A DNA stretch of 64,000 nt, taken from assembly GCA_905221605.1 (NCBI GenBank), contig CAJNDS010001202.1, forward strand, positions 1-64,000, written 5' to 3'. This document shows, in pieces, positions 40,503-53,800 of this stretch. Below the pieces are notes generated by a model. That model worked only from the letters and a program-made list of their open reading frames with translations. It did no database searches and was not told where the DNA came from. Positions within the stretch are counted from its first letter, which is position 1. The number at the start of each line of letters is the position of its first letter. The position numbers and the translations under genes were made by a program. The DNA is from Symbiodinium natans. Taxonomy: Eukaryota > Sar > Dinophyceae > Suessiales > Symbiodiniaceae.

Positions 40503-42706
40503 GTGACAGTCAAGTTTGGCAGAGACGTAATGCGGACTCGGTGAGGACTCGGTGTGGGGTGAGTTGCACAGGTGGGGTTCTTCTTCAGCTTGCGGGCACC
40601 CAGATCTTTGGCTTCGAATTGAAGATGTGGAAGAAGTGTGACTCCAGCCACCAGGCCAGGCTTGACAAGGGCAAGGCTTAGCAGGGCTTGGCAGGGCTTG
40701 GCAAGGCTTGGCATGGCAAGGCTTGGCCAAAGTCTGAAAGAGAGCAAGAGAGCTGTGCCTTCTTGTTTCTGGATGTGATGTGGCTGGCAACAATTTTCTG
40801 CGAGGGCCTGTGTTCACATTTTGTTGGACTGTGCAGGCTAGCGATGCCCTACCCCTGGCAGAAGCACAAGAGAAGTGCAAGGTCAGTCCATGACTCCATG
40901 TGAGATTCTGTTTTTGATTGTCTATAGTATCGAGCAGCACCCGTCAGGTCACTGCCGACTGCCTGGGTCTATCTGACACGGGCTGCGATGGGAAGCAGGC
41001 TGAGATTTTTGATCAGCATGGTAGTTTGTTTGCCCGTGCAGCCCAGGCAGAATTCCTTGTTTGCTTCATGAGGAATCTCCTTTAGGATATTTTCGAAAGA
41101 GGTCACGCTCCTGCACTAGGGACATAGACTTCACATAGTTCTCACAGTTTTTCGGCTTCTTTGAAGGAGAGCAGGTTGACGGTTGGTAGTCGAAGGTGGT
41201 GCTTTGCACTTCGGGCTTCGTGCTGGAGACAGACGTCTCCGCGTGCGCTTACAACAAGAAGGATCGTCGGCCGCAAGATGCCACAAGAGGGTTCTTCACT
41301 TTTTATTTTGTGGTTTGATTCATGCTGTTGCACCTTTGCTTTGCAGGAGATCGGAGGAGGGAAACCTTGTGAAGGCGATGGCCTCGAAATGAAGAACTGC
41401 AACACTGAGTCCCAAGCTAAGCACAAGAAGCACAAGTGTTTGCAGAGATCTTGAGACGAAATAAGACGCACCTGTTTTGGCGCTGAGTCCATGTCCCGTG
41501 GACTGTGTCTACAGCGAAGCTTGGCTGTTGAAATCGCAGCAAGTTCTTCCTCCCTTCCTCCCTTCCTCCCTTCCTCCCTTCCTCCCTTCCTCCCTTCCTC
41601 CCTTCCTCCCTTCCTCCCTTCCTCCCTTCCTCCCTTCCTCCCTTCCTCCCTTCCTCCCTTCCTCCCTTCCTCCCTTCCTCCCTTCCTCCCTTCCTCCCTT
41701 TCCTCCCTTCCTCCCTTCCTCCCTTCCTCCCTTCCTCCCTTCCTCCCTTCCTCCCTTCCTCCCTTCCTCCCTTCCTCCCTTCCTCCCTTCCTCCCTTCCT
41801 CCCTTCCTCCCTTCCTCCCTTCCTCCCTTCCTCCCTTCCTCCCTTCCTCCCTCCCTCCCTTCCTCCCTCCCTCCCTTCCTCCCTCCCTTCCTCGCTTCCT
41901 CGCTTCCTCCCTTCCTCCCTTCCTCCCTCCCTCCCTTCCTCTTTCTTTCTTGCCTTCTTCAGAGGATTGGGCCGAGTGGTCCGTTTGCGAGCCCTACTGC
42001 TCGGGCAACACGACCCGGAGTCGCAGCATTGTGGCCGAAGCAGCTCATGGCGGCGTCGCCTGCGTGAAGGAGGACTCTGAAACTGCACTTGCGGGTTTTG
42101 CAAGCTTTGCAAGCTTTGCAAGCTTTGTTTGAAAGCTTTGCAAGCTTGAGTTGGAGGAGTGCTGAAGGATGTCATAGGCCTGAAGTGTCTATAATCTCCC
42201 AAATTTCGCATCCGCTACAGGTCATACTTTGTCTTTGTCTGTTGTAAGATTTTCTCTTCATGCCTCTTTCTTTCCTCCTTCTGGCTCCGTTCTTCCTTGC
42301 TTTGCGGCGTTGCTCTTTGCAGGAGCTTCGCGAGCAGAAGGCCGGGGCATCGAAGCCGAAGGGCATCGAAGGGCTCTCGACACTTCATGTCAGCTCACAC
42401 TGTGGTTTATAGGTCTTATCTGGGCTTGTATTCTGCTCTGTTTTTATGCAGGCATGTGCCAACTTCTGCATGGACTGCCAAGTTTCAGATTGGACGGAGT
42501 GGGAAACTTGCAGCGTCAGCTGTGGCGGTGGTGACACCAACCGGACGCGTACGGAGACGTGCCCGGGCCCGGTCATGTCTCTTCTGCTTTTGCCGTTGCA
42601 AAAGAGAGAGCCAAGAAAGACAGCCGACGCCTTTTTCTCTGTCCTTCTTTGTACTTGGCCTGAGGTACATCAACCGGCCGAACCTTACGGCTTCCCTGCT
42701 CGAGGT

Positions 42707-42741
<35 letters not shown>

Positions 42742-43064
42742 CACTGAAAAAACACTTTGACAAACATTGAGAAAGAGCTCTGCGAGAGACGAGTGTTCGT
42801 CCTTGTTGCACTTAGAGCAATCGAAAACGTGTGTCGACCACGAGACGACTGAGTCTTTCGAGTGCATCCTGTGGCTTGAGACAGACAAACTCAGAACTCT
42901 CTCTGTGTCTCTCTTTCTTTCCTTCTTTCTTGCTCATTCATTCATTCATTCCTTCATGCATTCATGCATTCATGCATTCATGCATTCATGCATTCATGCA
43001 TTCACTCATTCATTCATGCATGCATGCATTCATTCATTCTCTCTCGCTCTCCCTCTCTCTCTCT

Positions 43065-43102
<38 letters not shown>

Positions 43103-46100
43103 CTCGAATTGTTACGAGTTGTTCGAGTTTTGCTCTGCGTTTCTCTGCCTCCTTGGTAGCTGTTCTCCTTGGGAGGTGGAAGCCGCTTCAACAGCATTCG
43201 GCTACGAGAAGCGGCTCGGCGTGAGGCGCCAGAGAGGAACATGGAGAAGCATTCGATTTTTTTGTGTGTCCTATGCTTTCGGCACAAGGTGAAGCTTGCT
43301 TTGTGTTGCCTGGTACTCGTATATCCCCACCAGAAATGTCTTTGCGGTTCTCTCAAGAGAGCGTCTTGTTGCCTACATTCCCCTCTGTGCTCTCTGTACG
43401 GCTCCCTGTCTCGTGGTCTGATGGGTGGGCCAAGACGATCGGGTTGCGGGCCTGGGAAGCATGGAACTTTGCCTCCTTCCTGATGAGTCCTCACGGTGGT
43501 ATGGTTCTTCATGTCGTTTTCATGATTTTTTCGAGGCTCTGTTATCTTCAAGATGTTTCCATCTCAACGTCATTGGGGTTCAAAAGGAGCTCCTGCCAAC
43601 ACTAGTTCACTCGGAGCTACGTGCGAAGCTGTTGCGTCGACGACGAGACATCAAGCGAGTCTGTCTTTCCCATCGGTTTTTTTTTTCAGCTCTTGGAATC
43701 TTTGGGTTGCCAGAACTGGCAGCAGAGCCTGCTTCACTGCAGGGAGCTGCTGAGGCCAGCGTGTGAGAACACACTTTTTCCTCTGTCCCCCCTATGTGGG
43801 CTTGGGCATTGCCAAGACAGTTGCCAGTGGACCTCCCAAACCCATTACAAAGATACCAGCAAGTAGGACAGCGTCTACCGTTTGGGCTCTACAACAAAGG
43901 GGAGTGCACGTGAATCTTACCAAGAAAACTTGCATATTCAAAACGCTGATTATAAAACAAGGCTTCTTTATGGCTTTGCTTTTGTTTTTGCCCGCTTGTG
44001 CATGGGGCCAGGGTGTCTTCGCAGCCCTTCGCCCCGTTTCATCTTGACCTCCTTTGGGGGCGGACACAACGTGTGCGTCCATTCCTTTGCCGGGGTAAAA
44101 ACTTTTGTAAGTACATGTGTTTATACAGAGATATGTATATATATATATGGTCACCCTCCCCCCCCCCCAAGATCTGCTTGCTTGCAAGCACTGGTGCGCA
44201 AGTAGTGCACTCCGAAAACACTGTAAATACTGATAAAATCGTACTTGTCGAGTATTGACGTGACTATCTTACGTAACACATCATGTATGCAAGATGTATA
44301 TAAATCTGCAACCGAATTTCGGATTAAAATTATGTGACATTATATACTCCGAAAGCCAAAAAACCTGGAAGGTATAGCAGTCTTGCTGTTAACACCTCAA
44401 AAAATATGGCTTTTTGTGTTTTTACTGTTGTCTTAGTAAACAAATACATAGCGTTATTCAAAACAACATCTTAGCTTCTGTACTTGCGACTATCTTTCTC
44501 GCAGCGATTGGCGGTCTGCTGGCGTGCTAGCAATATCATTATGGCTACTATTTACAGTAATATTTGATTCCGTGGTAAAATAAGCCCGCTTGTCGGGCGG
44601 CTTGCGGCGTGTGTCCGAATAGCTGTCCTTCATTACTTACTCGAAGCAAGCTGAGAAACGAATTCATACTAAGTCGACACAACCAGTATGTACTTAGTAT
44701 TGAATTTCTATGCAATGAATGCTGCATTGGTGTGCTTTAAATAAGTATTTAGTTTGCCTAGTTGATCAACATTTTGCTTGGAAGAAACACTATTTCTTCA
44801 GAAAAAGAACGAACTGCTTAGGAAAATTGCATTATTTGTGTCGAAACACCTGAAAAGCCAGAAGTCCAGACTTCGCCAGAGATTCTCCCAAGACTTTAGG
44901 ATTTGTGAATCTCTGAGTACCATGATCTTCGCGAGGCAAATCATAGGTTTCTAAGAAAAAATGTGCTTCTGAGCTTGTGTGTGCAAATTGTGCGTTTTAG
45001 ACATAGTATACTCTGTACCATGCAATGAAACTGCTTGTCTTTTAGTGAAATCTAGTACACATGTTCGTTGTGCTCAAGTCGTCTTTGTTTTCAGAATTCT
45101 ACGTTTCTAGGAGAATTATGTGTTTGTAAGCTGTGTATGCCGTCTAAGAGTTCTACGTTTCCAGGAAAACTGTGTATTTGCAAGCTTCTCTATGCGAATT
45201 GAGCATTTTGGACGTAAGGCTAGGATACTTCACTAGCCTTTTTCATATGGATGGTTCAATATATTGGCCGCACTATCTATTTAGAAAAGTATTTTGCCTG
45301 GGTTTGGGACAAGCATTGCTTTCCAGAAACAGAACGACTTGCTTAGAAAAGGTATTTTGTTTATAAAATTGCAGTATTTGTCAAGATTGCCGAGCACAGT
45401 CACTATACTTTGCACTAGATATTCTGTGAATGAACAAAAGCTAGGATAGTTCACTCGCGCCTTTCATATAGCATTAATTCAATATTTGCCTAGTACAGGC
45501 GCTATGTATCTAAAAAAGCACAGTATTTCCCTAGGTTTTGTGCAAGCACTCTCTATAAGTTGGAAACAAAATCAGACAAACCAAAAACCCTGAAACCAAA
45601 AAAGACCACAACCAGAAAAACCAAAAAAACAAAGAAACACCATTCTTCTGAGACTCTTGAAAAGCTGAAACCAAAAAAGCACAAACCCAAGAACCGAAAA
45701 CCCCAAACCCAAAAAACCCAAAATCAAAAACACAAAAAACAGTTTTCCGAGACTCTTGGACAAAGGGAATCACTACCCCTTGACGTCAAGAGTTCGGACA
45801 TAATGTTTGTGTATGTTTGCTTATTTTGTTTTTTATATATTTTGGTTTCGTTTTTTTGGTTTTGGTTTTTTAGTTTGGGGGGTTTTTGTTTTTCTTGGTG
45901 TGATTTTTTGCTTTCAGCTTTCCAGAAGTGTCAGAATATTGTTTTTTTTGGTTATTGGGCTTTTTGGCATCCTGATTTTGGTGTTTTTTGAGTTTTTTGG
46001 GCTTTGGAAACCTGTAGACACAGATCTTGGGGGGGGGGGAGGCGAGCATATATATGTATATATATATATATATATACGTATATAGAAATGGTGCCCCCCC

Positions 46101-49100
46101 ACCCAAACCTACACACCCTAGGCTTTGCCCTGAGGTCTGGTCATCATCCTGATGCATATGCTGCCATTCAAGCACCCATAACCACAAACTGAACACATTC
46201 ATTGCGTACTCATGTGTCTACCTTCTAGACGACTTGTTGTTTTCGCCTTCCCCAATTCCAGAACTCCAGAATTCCAGGTTTTTCCGGCCCCCCAATTCCA
46301 GAATTCCAGAACTGCAGATGTTTTCAGAATTCCAGAAATCCAGATGTTCTCAGTCCCCCAGTTCCAGAATTCCAGAATCTGGTTTTCTGGACTTCCGGAA
46401 TTAATGCAAAAAGTATGCAACTCAGCAACTCCGGACTTCTTATATGACTCAGGTGAAGAAACTAAATGTCTAACATGTTGGAAATCTCAACCGGTGCCTT
46501 ATCGTCTTGTGTGCAAGCCTTTCAGAAGTGAGCAAATCCTCTGTTTGGCAGCCATCATCAGAAATTATATCACCAAATTTACGCATTTTGATATATTCAA
46601 ACCGTATGATAAAGATATTGATAAACTTCAAAATTTAACATTATGCATGATAGAAGTTGAAATAGGAAATATATTCTTCAAAAAACAGGTTTATGCTATG
46701 GCACGTTTTTGAAACAGTGATTGAATGACAGAATAGACTGTAAAGAATAGATTCTACAACTCCAAAGATTGTAAAACTCCAAAGCATGTATACAAAGTTA
46801 ATTGTAAGCGAGTATTGACGATCTATAGAATACCGAAAGTTCAGACAATAGATGATAGTCAGCATAAGAAGAAGCATGTCATCATCAATGTTATCATCAA
46901 AGTATACACGGTGGAATATATATATATATATATATATATAATATAAATATATATATTCACTAGAACAATATAGAAATGATTTAGTTGAAGTAGACAGGCG
47001 ATGAACATGAAAATAGACGAAATGAAATTGAAGGTACTAAATATTATGTATTAAGCGTGTCAGAAGTCATTTGGAGGTACTAGATGCTATGTATTAAGTG
47101 TGTCAGAAAAATGAGCTTCAATGAATGGTTTCGGGTTTAAGGTCAGGAACTTTAAAATGTATATTTCATATGATCTTCTGATTAAAAAGAGTATCAGGGT
47201 ATATGACATTAAAACAGATGCTATAACAAGCCAGAAAGATGATATTGATGAAGTGTACGGATTCTACATTATGAAAAGATGTAAAGATGGAAAATTAATA
47301 TTTGGTAAAGAAACAGGCGGCTGGCAAAAATACGAGAACAAAAACTAGTATACTGCTGTTTAAAATGTATGAAACAAATGTAAATTATGTGCCGGCAACC
47401 CTGTATATGAACATATCAATATTGAAGTTGAGGACGAATGGCGCGCCGAAAACACATGTAATAAGTTCGAAAACGAAATCCAGTAATGTTTCGAGGTTTA
47501 TATCCAGGAACAGGAAAAGGTATACCGATGAAGGATGGAATAACATGGACAAGAATGTGCTTTTTGTAGTGCCAGCTAATGGACAATTACAAGAAAGATT
47601 AAGCGATGGTGTCAGTGCCACTACATATAGTCAGTATTCCGTCTTGTTTCTTAAGTGATGTTGCACGACACTCATCCTAGCGTCGGGGGTTTTGTAAGCT
47701 TTGCTTATTGGGAGATACTCGTATGTTTAGGTCTTCTTATTGGGTGATGTTGCAGGTCAGTCACTCTTCCTAGGGTCTGGGGCCTTACAAGCTTTGAAAT
47801 ACCTAATGTATCTTGTTTAGCTAATTTGTTGAGTTTACTTAGTTCCATTAAACTCGCTAGTTGTCTTTATGTCAGACAGATACAGAGGGACCGTACTACA
47901 GAAACATTATACGATAGGAAAGTATTGGTATTTTGCCATATCTATTTGAAGAAGAGAGACAGTGAAAGAAAGAGACAGATCCAGGTGTGGATCCTGGAGG
48001 GAGAGAGGGGGGGGACCTTAGATCTGCAAATCTATACTTCGAGTATCCATCCATTGAATTTCCAGATTCCCAGTCTCCAGATTTTAGACTTCTAGACTTC
48101 TAGACTTTTTCTTCGGACCCACAATTCATGCTGGTGAGGCATTTGCTGACCTAGCATAGTGTGATACAGAAAAATATCGCACAAGGCAGGTTTTGGGAGG
48201 GGGGGGGTATATATATATATATATATGTATTTCAGGTTGAAATTGTTTATCTCTGTCCTTCTCTCCCTTTGTTTATGTCTGTGTCTATCTCTCCCACTCC
48301 CTCCCTTGATACATATGCTCTTGTGCATGCAGCGTTTCAGTTTGATGCTGCTAAGCTTGAGCAATGAGACGAGATTAGAAACACGGCTGAGCCCTAAAAG
48401 TCCCCCGTTTGACACTAAGGCAAAGCAGCAAAGCAGAGCACAACGATGCATGACTAGTTCCGGAAGCAGCTTTCGCCGAGAACGAAATATTTTTCTTCAT
48501 TTCCTTAACATTCATGTCCGTACGTAATCTAAACCCTCCTGGCAAAACTGGCTGTAGTTTAATGGCTTTGCGTTGTGTGGACCCTAGCAATCCTGGAGAA
48601 ACGACCGGCGAGGTAGAGCCAACTGTGCAAGTAGTTTGCAAGTCGCAGACGCAACGCAGTATTTCTTCAATGTTTAGAATTTTGGCTGTTTTTGGAGGTG
48701 CAGCACCGAGAGCCTGGGGCCGCAGCAGAAGGAGTTCCTTCCGGCTAGGGCTGAGAGGAAGTGCAGTGGCCCGGCTTTGGCATAAACTAACGCTTGCTCC
48801 GCTCGAGCTTATTGCAATGTTGGAACCAGGTCTTGATTCGACTTGCTATGCGCTTTATGACAAAGACTGTAACGGTGGCCTACGAGTCTCTTGGCCTACG
48901 CTTGCGAATTGTGCCACATAAGCTGTCTGAAACTGCACCACGCAGCCCTACACGCTATTTCGCAACACGTCAGGTTTGTAAAACCGACTTCGAGCTGGAG
49001 CCAGAGGAAGGCTCATGTGTCTACGTGAAGAAGGAGATCGGCGAAGGCCGGCCTTGCGACGGAAACATCTTTGAGGCGGGCAGAAGAGTCGAAACGCGCT

Positions 49101-50832
49101 GAATCTCACAAGAAACTCTCGGCATCGCTGCCAGGCCATGAAGTGCAACAGGCAGAAGTGTCCCATCGACTGCCAGTACAAAGCGCCATGGCTTCCTTTC
49201 ATGACAGTACTTCATATGTACTTCATTCTTATTTCTTCGTTTTCTTGCATTTTCCGAGAGCGTTTTGAGATTCTCGGCTGCTGAGGACTGGTCCGATTGG
49301 GGATCTTGCAACCCTCTTTGCGAAGGCACCCGAGAAAGGCACGGCCGAGCTTGGTGGATGATCCAGAGCATAAGAGAGCACATTGTGAGCTCATGACGGA
49401 GCAGGTCCCGAAAAGTCAAGAAGTACGCAGCTTTTGGGGGCCAGCCCTGTGACAACAAGACGCAATCAGAGGCATCAACAAGGGAAAAGGGGTGAGTATG
49501 GACGGGCAAGGGAATGCTTCATTTTTCCAATGTGTCGGTGCCTTGCTGTGGAGACCAACTGTGCTAGGAATGCACCAACATCTGTGTGGATTGCGAATGG
49601 TCTGACTGGACGGCATGGACGAACTGCTCTGTGAGTTGTGGGGGTGGCATGCAGGTGCCTTGCATGCAGATATCCGCACACAGCATGGCAGGCAATGACA
49701 ATCAGCGATGCAATGGCAGTCAAGTGACTTGTCAAGCGTGAACATGTGACGGCATACGTGCTGTCCCTGCTTGTCGTGTGAGGAACGTGGCAGGGGAGTG
49801 GCGGTCGAGGTTGAAGGCTTTGGGAAGAACTGCACCGGGGATGCCGAAGAGAAGCGTCAGTGCAACATGCAGGACCCCGCTATAAGCTGCTTTAGCTCTT
49901 TCGGCCAAGCGCAAGACTCATAGAAGCAAAGGAGCAGGTGCGAGGAGGAACAGTCGTTTGACATTGTAACATGCTGCTATAGGGGTCGGATTTCGAGCCG
50001 AGAGGTGTTCTTCAGCTGGTTCTAGTCTGGCTGTTGAAATCATTGCTCAGGATTGCCCGGTGGACTGTGAGACGAGTGATGCTTGGCAGAGGGATGATCA
50101 AGCAAAAGAGCCTTGTAGGAGAAGCTTGCATGCTCCACGAGGCCTGAATAGGTTTACATCATTTGTACCTCGCCAACTCCCTCCTACGGAATCCTCAGAA
50201 GTCCAGCGCTGGCAAGAAAAACAAGCGATGTTTCGAGACACCTGGAGAGCCCAAGAGAGCCCAAGAGCCCAGTCTCTGAGGACTGGAGTGGCTGGAGCTC
50301 CTGCGAGCCCTTCTGCCAGGGCATGCAGAACCAGACCCGGACCATCACTCTCCAGGCGAAAGCGGCAAAATGGGAAGAACAGTTCGGACACAACATAGAG
50401 TTCTGTAGGCAAGGAAGCAGTGACTCCTGCAGGTCTAGAACTGTTTGGGATTCTTTTGTGTGGTTTTAGGCGGCGCTGATGATGGTGACTTTCTGACACC
50501 TCCTTGCAGCTTTCATTGTCCTGTCATGTCACAAGCTGGCATGCTATTTGCTCAAAACATCTTCAGATTCCTGTCCATTGAGTGGCAGGCTGCAAATGGA
50601 GGTCTGCCGTGTGGTCCCCTCTTCCATACACGTGCGTGCAACAACACATGCTTGGATTGCCAGTGGTCAAATTGGACGGACTCCAGCAAGCAAAAAGTGC
50701 CCGATTTCACATCCTTGTGCACGATGTCAGAAGTGTAACTGCTGAGGAGTGGGGTCAGTGCTCTACCTCCTGTGGCGGTGGAGTGCAGTCTCGCCCCTTC
50801 TCGGATTCAGTCCTCTTGTTTGTGGTCCATTT

Positions 50833-50868
<36 letters not shown>

Positions 50869-53800
50869 AATGGTTATCAGGTTTCACCACTCTCGCGTTT
50901 CAAGGTTTGTCTGGACCCAAACAAACTAAACATCTAAACATACACAGATCGTTTGAACAATATACTGTGGTTACTGATGGTGTACCAATCCGTGCAACGT
51001 GGAAGTCTGTCATAGAGGGTAAGAATACTACATATATGCACTAAATAGATCCTGCCATTGTCATGATGACAGTTGTAGACATAGGATGAGCCGTGTTGCC
51101 GCCGTGTTGATATCTCGTGTAGGGCCTTGGGAGCTTGAGACTTTCATTAAAGCCTGTTTGGATGTTTTCAGTCAAGGGCGTCACTGCATCACAAGGCAGC
51201 CGATACGTTGCACGTCCAAAGGTGGGCGAGGCTGAAGATTGCACAGGATGGGGAGCGGGGGTTGAATTCTGGGTAGTTTGCTCAAGCTGTCAGACTTTGG
51301 GAATGTGCCACAGCAAGTGCCACACACCCGATCTATCTCTCTCTCTCTCTCTCTCGCTCTCTGTCTCTCTCTCTCTCTCTCTCTCTGTGAGTCGAGTGCC
51401 AGCATGTTGACGATCAAGCTCTCCTACTTTACGAAGCTCGTACTATCAATAGAATAAATCGACTTGACATTTGTGCATGAATTCCTGCCAGGACCCTTGA
51501 ACGAGACACAGGCTTGCAACGAGCAGAGTTGCCCCATAGATTGCGTCTTGGCCGACTGGAGCAAATGGTCGGATTGCGATCCCTACTGCGACCCGGCCGA
51601 TTCATAGTTTGGGCTTGTGCAGTATCCTCACAACTCCCAGAAGTTCCCCCACTTTTCTGCCGGCCCTGCTGCAGGCATCGGAACCCAGAGCCGGAACCGC
51701 AGTGTTGTCACAGAACCGGAGTTCGGCGGCGTGACATGTGGGAACATCTCTGAGACGCAGCGTCGCCGGGCTCAGACATCCCCATTCTTATCCATTCCTT
51801 TCCTTCCTGATCTTCCTGTACGGTCCATTAAGGTAAGGGTTTTCTGAAGTAGATCCGAGGCCTAACTTCGGGCTTGGGAGGGAGAATGCCTTCGAAGGCA
51901 TCAAGACTTCAGATGGGTAATGGTTATGGGAACGGTTAGGAACGATTGGGGGAAATCGTGCCATGTTTCACAAGGTTGCACCAACTTCTGCATGGATTGC
52001 CAGCTGTCTGACTGGACAACCTGGGCTAGCTGCAGCAAGACATGCGCTGGTGGAAGCCAGTACCGCTTGCGGGATGAAGTGCAGCTCGGTTGACTTCTAA
52101 TGCCTTTCCTATCTTTCCTTTGGCTTGCACGTTGGAAGTGCTTTGCGTGCCTTGCTCGAACCTCCGCTAGGTATGTGCAACGGATGCCCAGCAGCTTCTT
52201 GGCTCAGAAACTTGGGTGCCGTGCTTGGCGGAGGGTGCCCAGAACTGACTGAAGTGGGTGGCGGTTGGTTTAGTGTGTGTGTGTGTGTGTGTGTTTGCAC
52301 AAGTAGGTCGAATATTGTTCATGAATGTTCATGCTTATTGAATGCGCTGCAGCGCAGTCTCCGCAATCCCCTCAAAACAGAAGCGAAGCCCGCTAACGCA
52401 GCGGAGCACACCTCTGCATCGGCACGCAGTGACTCAAATGACTCAACCCAACCTTCAACATCAGAGCCAAGAGTCCACCAAATCCAAGCCTTCGGAGCTG
52501 CCAAGCACCTGGAAATACTGCACTTTGCAAGCGTTTTGCAGAGGTTGTGCAGAGGTTGCGCAGGGCTTGGAGGCCAAGCCCTGCGCTGTTTTTGTGGTGT
52601 CAGGTGGGCACTGCCAGTCATGCCCGGCAAAACCCTGTGATGTCAGCGCCCGAGGGCACGCTGGCACTAGTGCCCGGGCTTTGCTATGGGCCGGTGCCGG
52701 TGCCGCTGACCTCCGGTTTTCCTCGGCACTCCAACAACGAGCATCATCTTCCACGTGGAAGTGTGAATTTTGCCCCTAAGCTCCTAAACCCTTAAGAACC
52801 CTTAACTCTACACATCTCTACACCCTTAAGCCCAAGTTTCAGATGCCCCAACCTGGAGGGCTAGGGCTGCAGGTGTCGTTAGTAGTTTCGGATTGGAGTT
52901 TGTTTATCAGGTTTGTCGGCTTTCTGCTTTGTAGGGGAGTGTTTCCCATGTCGGGGTGCGCGCGTGCACGTCCCGCGCGCCCCGCCCGTGCTGGCCGCCC
53001 CGGCCCTCAAAATCACCCAGCGTGCACACACAACCATTGCTAGCACCAGTGTTTAGCTCTGTCAAGCACTTCAGGCTTCATCCAGCTACAAGCAAAGGCA
53101 GGCTCCAGATCTTCCACAGGACTCGATTTGCCTTTTGGAGCCCCTGAAGTGTAAGTGCAGATTCTCCATGGAGTTTGCAACGGGCTTGCTGGCAGGAGCT
53201 TGGGGCTACCAAAAGAAGATGGGTGTGAGGTGCTCCCAGATTGCTACTGTTTCTGGAATGCCAGGTGTTGACGGCTGCACAGTTCCGCGTAGAGATTTGT
53301 TTGTGGAGTGCAGCTGCCGGTTAAGTCGTGCACCTAATTTGCGCCAACTGTTTTCACCTGTTGATTGAGCATCTTTCAAGTGAGGGCGATCACAGCATGT
53401 CGCTCGCAGGTGTGACCCAAAGCACCAGCGAAGTGCTGACGGCGTGGGCACTCCTCAGGACAGAGAGCGACTGAGATGCTGGTCTTGATCATTTTTCTTC
53501 ATGTGCCTCGCTTTTTGTTTGCAGGAAGCGGAAGCGTTGTGCAGTGCTGACCCCACTTGTGGAGGCGAGCCCAGGGGTGATTGACGTACAGCGTGGTGCC
53601 ATCAACTGAACAAGTTTGTTTTACGCTCGCTTGTTTTGCCAGTACACTTTGCGAGCTTGTTTTCCTTTGGTAGCACAGCGCCTCATCCACAGCAGCGGCA
53701 GGTCTTTATGATCACGGTTGCGACAACTGGGTGACACTCTGCAACACGAACTTCACTCTTGAAAGTGAGGAAGGTTCATGCTCTTACCTGAAGAAGGACC

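Larger units (their letters stand above)
44110..48240. other. ~4-kb AT-rich island inside the TSP1 gene
   Basis: Composition shifts to AT-rich from about 44.1 kb, returning to normal near 48.3 kb. It contains three TA-plus-poly-C/G composites, a fold-back (45.56-46.0 kb) and short ORFs with AT-rich codon use (46.43-46.71 and 47.12-47.66 kb). None matches a family I know. It lies wholly between exons of module B. Confidence 0.6.

Noticed and set aside
41417-42211. 264-residue reverse ORF of EGRKGGREE repeats and the + strand PSFLP/SLPP ORFs
   Set aside because: All come from the CCTTCCTC intron array; only the last ~40 codons of the + strand frame (TSP1 repeat 6) are real coding.
47121-47658. 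Assignment of the AT-rich ORFs to a specific virus or organelle
   Set aside because: Composition alone is suggestive; no diagnostic motif was seen, so no origin is claimed.
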